9,609 nt of DNA from Longimicrobiaceae bacterium. GTDB lineage: Bacteria; Gemmatimonadota; Gemmatimonadetes; Longimicrobiales; Longimicrobiaceae. The notes beneath the pieces were generated by a model. It ran no database searches and was not told the DNA's origin. It was given only the letters and a program-made list of their open reading frames with translations. Shown here piece by piece: positions 6,082 to 9,609 of this stretch (position 1 is the first letter of the stretch; the number at the start of each line of letters is the position of its first letter). Both the position numbers and the translations under genes were made by a program. Location: contig JASLAX010000057.1 of assembly GCA_030146875.1 (NCBI GenBank), forward strand, positions 1 through 9,609, read 5' to 3'.

Positions 6082-6867
6082 TCACCAGCGGCGGGTGAAG
6101 CCCACGCCGAACAGCGTCTCGCCCGGCGCGCCGGGCTGCGTGGCGCGGCCCACCCATCCGTCGAGCTGCAGGTCCGGCGTCAGCCGCATCGCGGCGGTGG
6201 CGCGCAGCGCGGAGACGTCGCGCACCCCGGCGCGGGTGGCCGAGACCAGGGTGCCCTCCACCTGCGCCGTGATGGCGCTCGTCAGGTCCGCCCGTCCGGC
6301 CGCGCCCAGCGTCGTCTGCCCGAAGCGGTCGCCCGCGGCCACGGCGTGGCGCCAGCCGGCGGTGCCCACGACGGCCAGGCGAGGCGCCGCGCGCCACTCC
6401 GCCGCCAGCGAGCCCTCCGGCTGAGCGGCGCCCGCGCCCACCGCGTCCGCGCCCGTGGGCAGCGTGGAGCCCAGCGTGACGGAGACGCCCGGCAGCCACC
6501 CCGCCGGCGGGCGGAAGCGGTGCTTCACCGCCAGCGACGCGTCGCCCGCGCCCTCGGCCGTGGCCGAGGGCGTGACGGTGCGCAGGTACGACGGAAAGGT
6601 CGCGCGCAGCTCGGTGGAGCGGCCCAGCCCCACGCGCAGCAGCGGCTCGCCCACCCCGCGGCGGGTGCGCCCGTCGCGCCGCCCTTCCGAGTACCCGGCC
6701 TCGAGCTGCACCACGCCGCGCGCGACGACGCCGGGGCCCTTCACCGCGCCCATGCGGCTGGTGGCGACGACCCCCTGGCGGGGACCGCCCGTGGCGCACG
6801 CGGCGAGGGAGAGGGAGAGCGCCAGGAGGGCGGCGGCGCGCGTGGTCCCGCGGGTGGAGGACGGCAT
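6082..6867 (-). CDS. Lipoprotein-type outer-membrane beta-barrel, phenol-MetA 'transporter' family
   Basis: Predicted 261 aa. The N-terminus (residues 1-24) is a signal peptide ending in the lipobox LAAC (C24), so lipidation is predicted. The rest has alternating hydrophobic beta-strand character. It carries features of the 'transporter'/phenol-MetA degradation family: an early QLEAGYSEG strand (54-62), GEPLLRVGLGRSTELR (73-88) and GAGDASLAVKHRF (106-118), then a GSTLPTG strand. It ends in an aromatic residue (FGVGFTRRW, W261), the usual C-terminal signal for outer-membrane barrel insertion. A lipobox together with a barrel is unusual; the Cys may simply lie near a signal peptidase I site. 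The ATG at 6867 has GGAG (6875-6878, opposite strand) 7 nt upstream. It is the last gene of the nirK-nirV-SCO1 series, 72 nt after SCO1 with a hairpin between. The substrate is unknown; a link to nitrite or copper traffic is guesswork from context. Confidence 0.8.
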   Translation of the reverse strand: MPSSTRGTTRAAALLALSLSLAACATGGPRQGVVATSRMGAVKGPGVVARGVVQLEAGYSEGRRDGRTRRGVGEPLLRVGLGRSTELRATFPSYLRTVTPSATAEGAGDASLAVKHRFRPPAGWLPGVSVTLGSTLPTGADAVGAGAAQPEGSLAAEWRAAPRLAVVGTAGWRHAVAAGDRFGQTTLGAAGRADLTSAITAQVEGTLVSATRAGVRDVSALRATAAMRLTPDLQLDGWVGRATQPGAPGETLFGVGFTRRW

Positions 6868-6886
6868 GGTACGGCTCCAGGGAAGG

Positions 6887-6912
6887 GGCGCCGTCGAGGA
6901 GACGACGGCGCC
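6887..6912 (-). terminator. Hairpin between SCO1 and beta-barrel genes (terminator or processing stem)
   Basis: A perfect 10-bp stem (6887-6896 with 6903-6912) with a 6-nt loop lies downstream of the SCO1 stop and just upstream of the beta-barrel gene's ribosome-binding site. No T tract follows on the minus strand. It could be a partial terminator or a 3'-end stabilising stem. Confidence 0.55.
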
Positions 6913-6939
6913 GCGGGTTCGTCGTGTCGTCGTCCGGCG

Positions 6940-7545
6940 TCAGCGCGTGCCCGCGGCGGCGCGGATGCGCGCCAGCACGGGACCCGTGCGGCCGCCCAGG
7001 CCGTCCTGGCGGTGGACCACGCCGCCGGCGGCGTCCAGGACCAGGTACGAGTTGGAGTGCGAGATCTGCCCGTCGGCCTCCACGCGGTAGCGGATGTCGA
7101 GAAGGGCCGCCAGCTCGCGCACCTCCTCGGGGCCGCCGGTGAGGAGCGTCCACCCCGCGGGGTCCAGCCGCATGGACGCCGCGAGCTCCGCCAGACGCTC
7201 GGGGGTGTCGCGCTCCGGGTCGAGCGAGAACAGGACGAAGCCCGCGCGGGCGCGCTCCGCCGGCGTCAGCTCGGCCTCCAGGCGCTTCATCTCGCCCACG
7301 ATGGAGGGGCACGTGTGGGTGCAGCTCGCGTACACCATCGCCACCACCCGCACCCGTCCCCGCAGCGACTCCAGGCCCACGTCGCGCCCGGCCTGGTCGC
7401 GCCAGCGCGCCGGGAGCTCGTAGACGGAGAACTCGGGCGCGGCGGAGGCCCGCTCGCCCCGGGCGTGCTCGGGGATGGCGGAGCCCGGCCCGCACGCGGT
7501 CAGGGCCAGGAAGGCGGCGAGCAGCGGCGGGAGCGGAGGGCGCAT
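6940..7545 (-). CDS. sco1: SCO1/SenC/PrrC-family copper chaperone lipoprotein
   Basis: Predicted 201 aa. A lipoprotein signal peptide ends in LTAC (C18), so the protein should be membrane-tethered on the periplasmic face. The thioredoxin-like SCO domain follows. It has the copper-binding CTHTC motif (C75 and C79 followed by P80) and the distal histidine H163 in ISHSNSYLVLD; together these are the three Cu ligands of SCO proteins. SLDPERDTPERLAELA is the usual family helix after the third strand. SCO proteins insert copper into the CuA site of cytochrome oxidases or act as thiol-disulfide reductases. Placed 2 nt behind nirV and two genes after the copper enzyme NirK, it most plausibly supports copper loading of NirK or a respiratory partner. 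The ATG at 7545 is nearly coupled to the nirV stop; a GTG at 7551 overlapping that stop is an alternative. An AGGA lies about 9 nt upstream. Confidence 0.93.
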   Translation of the reverse strand: MRPPLPPLLAAFLALTACGPGSAIPEHARGERASAAPEFSVYELPARWRDQAGRDVGLESLRGRVRVVAMVYASCTHTCPSIVGEMKRLEAELTPAERARAGFVLFSLDPERDTPERLAELAASMRLDPAGWTLLTGGPEEVRELAALLDIRYRVEADGQISHSNSYLVLDAAGGVVHRQDGLGGRTGPVLARIRAAAGTR

Positions 7546-7547
7546 GG

Positions 7548-8321
7548 TCACAGGTCCTGGGCGCAGCGGAAGCCGAGGCCCCCGACGGTGGTGCGGCCCT
7601 GCAGGGCGGCCCGGAAGCCGTAGCGCAGGAAGGCGGGATAGTCGTTCGGATCGGTGGCCCCCACCACACCCGCGGCGCAGAAGAGCGGGTGGTCGCGGCC
7701 GGAGGTGGCGCGCGAGTCCTCGGACACCAGCAGCGAGCTGAAGTCCAGCACCCACTCCCACGTCACGCCGTGCAGGTCGGACACGCCGTAGGCGTTGCGG
7801 AAGCCCGACCCCACGACGGGGGGAACGGGCCGGCGGGCCAGGTACAGGCCCAGGAGCCGCCGGGTGAACGCCGGGTCGCGCCCAGCGTCGCGCCGGGTCT
7901 CGCTCGCCAGGGCGGCGTACTCCCACTCGTCGGTCGTGGGAAGGCGGGCGCCCCGGGCGGAGCAGTACGCGCGGGCGGCGAACCACGAGACCTCCGTCAC
8001 CGGGCGCCGCGCGTCCGTCGCGCCGCCCACGGAGAGCGGCGACGGCCAGGAGGAGAGGTAGGCGGGGCCGGCGAGGGCGCGCGGAACGGCGCCGCGGCGC
8101 CAGCGCGGGTGGGCGCGGACGAAGGCCAGGTACTCCGCGCGGGTGACGGGCAGGCGGTCCAGCGCGAAGGCCTCCACCTCCACCGAGGCCCTGCCGTTCA
8201 GGAAGAGCGGCACGTACCGGCCGGCGGGGATGCGCGCCATCCCCGGTCCGGGCTCCGCCGCCGCGGCGGGCACGGCCCCCACGGCGAGGGCGAGGAGCAG
8301 GACGAGGAGCGGGGCGCGCAT
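7548..8321 (-). CDS. nirV: NirV-like SUMF1/formylglycine-generating-enzyme-fold protein
   Basis: Predicted 257 aa from the ATG at 8321; a GTG at 8330 would add three residues, but no SD is seen ahead of it, whereas a GGTGA precedes the ATG by 5 nt. A signal peptide (residues 1-22) sends it to the periplasm. The mature part has the FGE/SUMF1 fold motifs in order: PVTRAEYLAFV (58-68), PVTEVSWFAARAYC (107-120), RLPTTDEWEYAA (126-137), NAYGVSDLHGVTWEW (177-191) and the terminal GFRCA (250-254). The segment after HPLFCAAG, with YPAFLRYGFR, resembles NirV proteins encoded beside nirK in denitrifiers such as Rhodobacter. The paired active-site cysteines of true aerobic formylglycine-generating enzymes (the RSYC region) are not evident, so sulfatase-activating activity is unlikely. 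The role of NirV is not settled; suggested roles concern NirK maturation. It lies downstream of nirK and 2 nt upstream of SCO1. Confidence 0.88.
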   Translation of the reverse strand: MRAPLLVLLLALAVGAVPAAAAEPGPGMARIPAGRYVPLFLNGRASVEVEAFALDRLPVTRAEYLAFVRAHPRWRRGAVPRALAGPAYLSSWPSPLSVGGATDARRPVTEVSWFAARAYCSARGARLPTTDEWEYAALASETRRDAGRDPAFTRRLLGLYLARRPVPPVVGSGFRNAYGVSDLHGVTWEWVLDFSSLLVSEDSRATSGRDHPLFCAAGVVGATDPNDYPAFLRYGFRAALQGRTTVGGLGFRCAQDL

Positions 8322-8345
8322 GGGAGTCACCGTTGAAAGATGAGG

Positions 8346-8376
8346 GAGGGCGGGCGCCGGGGGGGCGCCCGCCCTC
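8346..8376 (-). terminator. 13-bp GC hairpin between nirK and nirV
   Basis: A perfect 13-bp stem (8346-8358 with 8364-8376) with a 5-nt homopolymeric loop starts 9 nt after the nirK stop. On the minus strand it is followed by CCTCATCTTTC, with only a short T run. It would act as a partial terminator or a 3'-protecting stem, reducing nirV-SCO1 expression relative to nirK. Confidence 0.65.
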
Positions 8377-8384
8377 GATTCTGG

Positions 8385-9566
8385 CTACCGGCCCGCCGGC
8401 GCCGGCGTGTACGGGCCGGTGGACGTCTGGCCGCCGAAGGCGTCCGCCTTCTGCTCGCCCTCCACCATCATCAGGCCCACCGTGCCCTTGTGGAAGGCGC
8501 GGAACAGGGCGTGGTCCACCAGCACCAGCTTGCCCGGGGTCTCGGTGCGGAACTCCACGATGGAGCTGCCGCCCGCGGGGATGGTGGTGGTCTGCACGTT
8601 GTGCTGCGCCAGCGAGCCGCCCTCGGAGTACACGTTGTCGAACACCTCGCCGATCACGTGGAACGAGGACGTCAGGTTGGGCCCGCCGTTGCCCACGAAG
8701 AGCCGCACCGTCTCGTTGGTGCGCACCTTGAGCGTGTTGTCGCCCGTCAGCGCGCCCACCGAGCCGTTGAAGACCACGTAGTCCGGCTGCTCGGCGATGG
8801 CCTTCTGCATGTCGAACGGCTGCAGCCCCTTCTCGCCGTGGGCGCCCCGGGTGTAGAAGTCGCCCTGCATCACGTAGAACTCGCGGTCCACCTTCGTCAT
8901 CCCCTCCTTCGGCTCCACCAGGATCAGCCCGTACATGCCGTTCGCCACGTGCAGCGACGCGGGGGCGAAGGCGCAGTGGTACACGTACAGGCCGGGGTTC
9001 AGCGCCGTGAAGGTGAAGGTGGCGTGCTGCCCGGGCACGGCCAGCGTGGCCTCGGCGCCGCCGCCGGGGCCGGTCACCGCGTGCAGGTCGATGTTGTGCG
9101 GCACGGTGCTGGACGGGTGGTTCGTCAGCTTGAACTCCACCTGGTCGCCCTCGCGCACGCGGATGAACGAGCCGGGAACGGTGCCGCCGAAGGTCCAGAA
9201 GGTGTAGTCCACCCCGTCGGCCATGCGCATCGTCTTCTCCACCACCTCCAGCTCCACGATCACCCTGGTGGCGTAGCCGCGGGTGATCTGCTTGGGCACC
9301 ATGGGCGGGGCGGTGAGCTCTGCGCGCTCCTCGCCGCGGATGGCGGGGGCGGACGGGGTGGGGATGGCGGCGGCGAAGGCCCCCGCGGCGCCGGCCGTCG
9401 TGGCGGCCGGGGCGCGGCGCAGGCCGAAGAGCGCCACCACGACCGCGCCCACCGCCAGCACCAGCGCCAACCAGGCCGTCCAGCGGCGCGCGGCGCGGGT
9501 GGGGGGCGGCGCCTGCGGGGTGCGGGGCGCGGCGGCGGGGAGCTCCTGCTCCAGCAGCGTGCTCAT
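8385..9566 (-). CDS. nirK: Copper-containing nitrite reductase, AniA-like (NO-forming)
   Basis: Predicted 393 aa, two cupredoxin domains. It reduces nitrite to nitric oxide in the periplasm. All copper ligands are visible: type 1 copper H157, C198, H206, M211 (YHCA ... LHVANGMYG) and type 2 copper H162, H197, H352 (LVDHALFRAF). The catalytic pair is D160 (HNIDLH) and H303 (SFHVIGE). Stretches such as VVEKTMRMADGV, NPGLYVYHCA, LILVEPKEG and REFYVMQGDFYT closely follow Neisseria AniA, placing it in the class II (AniA-like) group. AniA is a lipoprotein; here residues 29-49 form a hydrophobic segment after R27-R28, then an Ala/Pro-rich linker (50-90). This is either an uncleaved anchor or a Tat-like signal, though the consensus after RR is weak (RRWTA). 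The ATG at 9566 has a very strong SD, GAAAGGAG (9573-9580, opposite strand). It heads the nirV-SCO1 series. Confidence 0.96.
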   Translation of the reverse strand: MSTLLEQELPAAAPRTPQAPPPTRAARRWTAWLALVLAVGAVVVALFGLRRAPAATTAGAAGAFAAAIPTPSAPAIRGEERAELTAPPMVPKQITRGYATRVIVELEVVEKTMRMADGVDYTFWTFGGTVPGSFIRVREGDQVEFKLTNHPSSTVPHNIDLHAVTGPGGGAEATLAVPGQHATFTFTALNPGLYVYHCAFAPASLHVANGMYGLILVEPKEGMTKVDREFYVMQGDFYTRGAHGEKGLQPFDMQKAIAEQPDYVVFNGSVGALTGDNTLKVRTNETVRLFVGNGGPNLTSSFHVIGEVFDNVYSEGGSLAQHNVQTTTIPAGGSSIVEFRTETPGKLVLVDHALFRAFHKGTVGLMMVEGEQKADAFGGQTSTGPYTPAPAGR

Positions 9567-9574
9567 GGCGTGCT

Positions 9575-9609
9575 CCTTTCGCGCGATCGCGGTCCGACCG
9601 CTCGAAAGG
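9575..9609 (-). promoter_or_regulatory. Structured nirK leader with SD in an inverted repeat
   Basis: CCTTTCG (9575-9581) and CGAAAGG (9603-9609) are a perfect 7-bp inverted repeat. The transcript would pair this upstream copy with the Shine-Dalgarno core AAAGG of nirK. Between the arms lie a GCGGT/ACCGC hairpin (loop of 3) and the palindrome CGCGATCGCG (9582-9591). The window ends at the outer arm, so the structure may extend further and the promoter is not visible. No FNR-type TTGAT-N4-ATCAA site is present in the visible part. Confidence 0.5.

Noticed and set aside
4505..6424. 639-codon + strand frame overlapping the transporter, the terminator and the beta-barrel gene
   Set aside because: It runs through the convergent terminator and into an oppositely oriented gene, and gives Gly/Ala/Arg-rich shadow sequence.
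7548..8321. Functional formylglycine-generating enzyme / sulfatase activator
   Set aside because: Context beside nirK, the NirV-like C-terminal half and the missing catalytic cysteine pattern favour NirV; no sulfatase gene is in the window.
9567..9609. FNR/NNR-type site upstream of nirK
   Set aside because: No TTGAT-N4-ATCAA-like sequence is present in the 43 nt available; the promoter may lie outside the window.
1..9609. tRNA, rRNA, CRISPR arrays, insertion sequences or prophage remnants
   Set aside because: No direct-repeat arrays, transposase-like proteins or conserved RNA gene segments were recognised on either strand; the only multi-copy sequence is the terminator stem pair.

Overview
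This 9.6 kb window is extremely GC-rich (roughly 70% or more by eye) and packed with genes. It looks like a chromosomal segment of a Gram-negative-type bacterium. Evidence for an outer membrane and a copper-using periplasm is a lipoprotein-type SCO1, a predicted outer-membrane beta-barrel and an AniA-like copper nitrite reductase. The gene mix and composition would fit Gemmatimonadota (Longimicrobium-like), but that placement is inference; no rRNA or other taxonomic marker is present.

Left part, + strand (1-1455): the 3' end of a LysM-repeat protein, then a protein with two PRC-barrel domains and a proline-rich repeat tail. A T-rich stretch with a weak terminator-like hairpin follows. Facing these, on the - strand (3104-1526), a YdfG-type short-chain dehydrogenase and a PlsC-type 1-acylglycerol-3-phosphate acyltransferase lie 31 nt apart, probably in one operon.

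Centre, + strand (3264-5969): a textbook promoter (TTGACC, 17 bp, TATCAT) leads straight into a yybP-ykoY-type manganese riboswitch. A leader whose Shine-Dalgarno sits in a small hairpin follows, and then a TerC/Alx-family membrane protein. The parts together read as a manganese-responsive metal-export unit. A strong hairpin terminator then separates it from a DASS/SLC13-family anion transporter. That gene ends at a second terminator sharing the same stem sequence, placed between converging genes.

Right part, - strand (9566-6082): a nitrite-reduction cassette in the order nirK (membrane-anchored or exported AniA-type copper nitrite reductase), nirV (SUMF1/FGE-fold partner of nirK), an SCO1/SenC copper chaperone lipoprotein, and a lipoprotein-type beta-barrel of the phenol-MetA 'transporter' family. 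nirV and SCO1 are 2 nt apart. Strong GC-rich hairpins lie between nirK and nirV and between SCO1 and the beta-barrel gene, so the four genes are probably expressed at different levels. The cassette suggests periplasmic reduction of nitrite to NO, with copper supply by SCO1. The nirK leader at the window edge contains an inverted repeat that covers the ribosome-binding site.

No tRNA, rRNA, CRISPR array, insertion sequence or phage gene was seen. The most interesting items are the complete riboswitch-TerC unit and the structured RNA elements of the nirK cassette. All the proteins belong to recognisable families, and I do not see a wholly new system.
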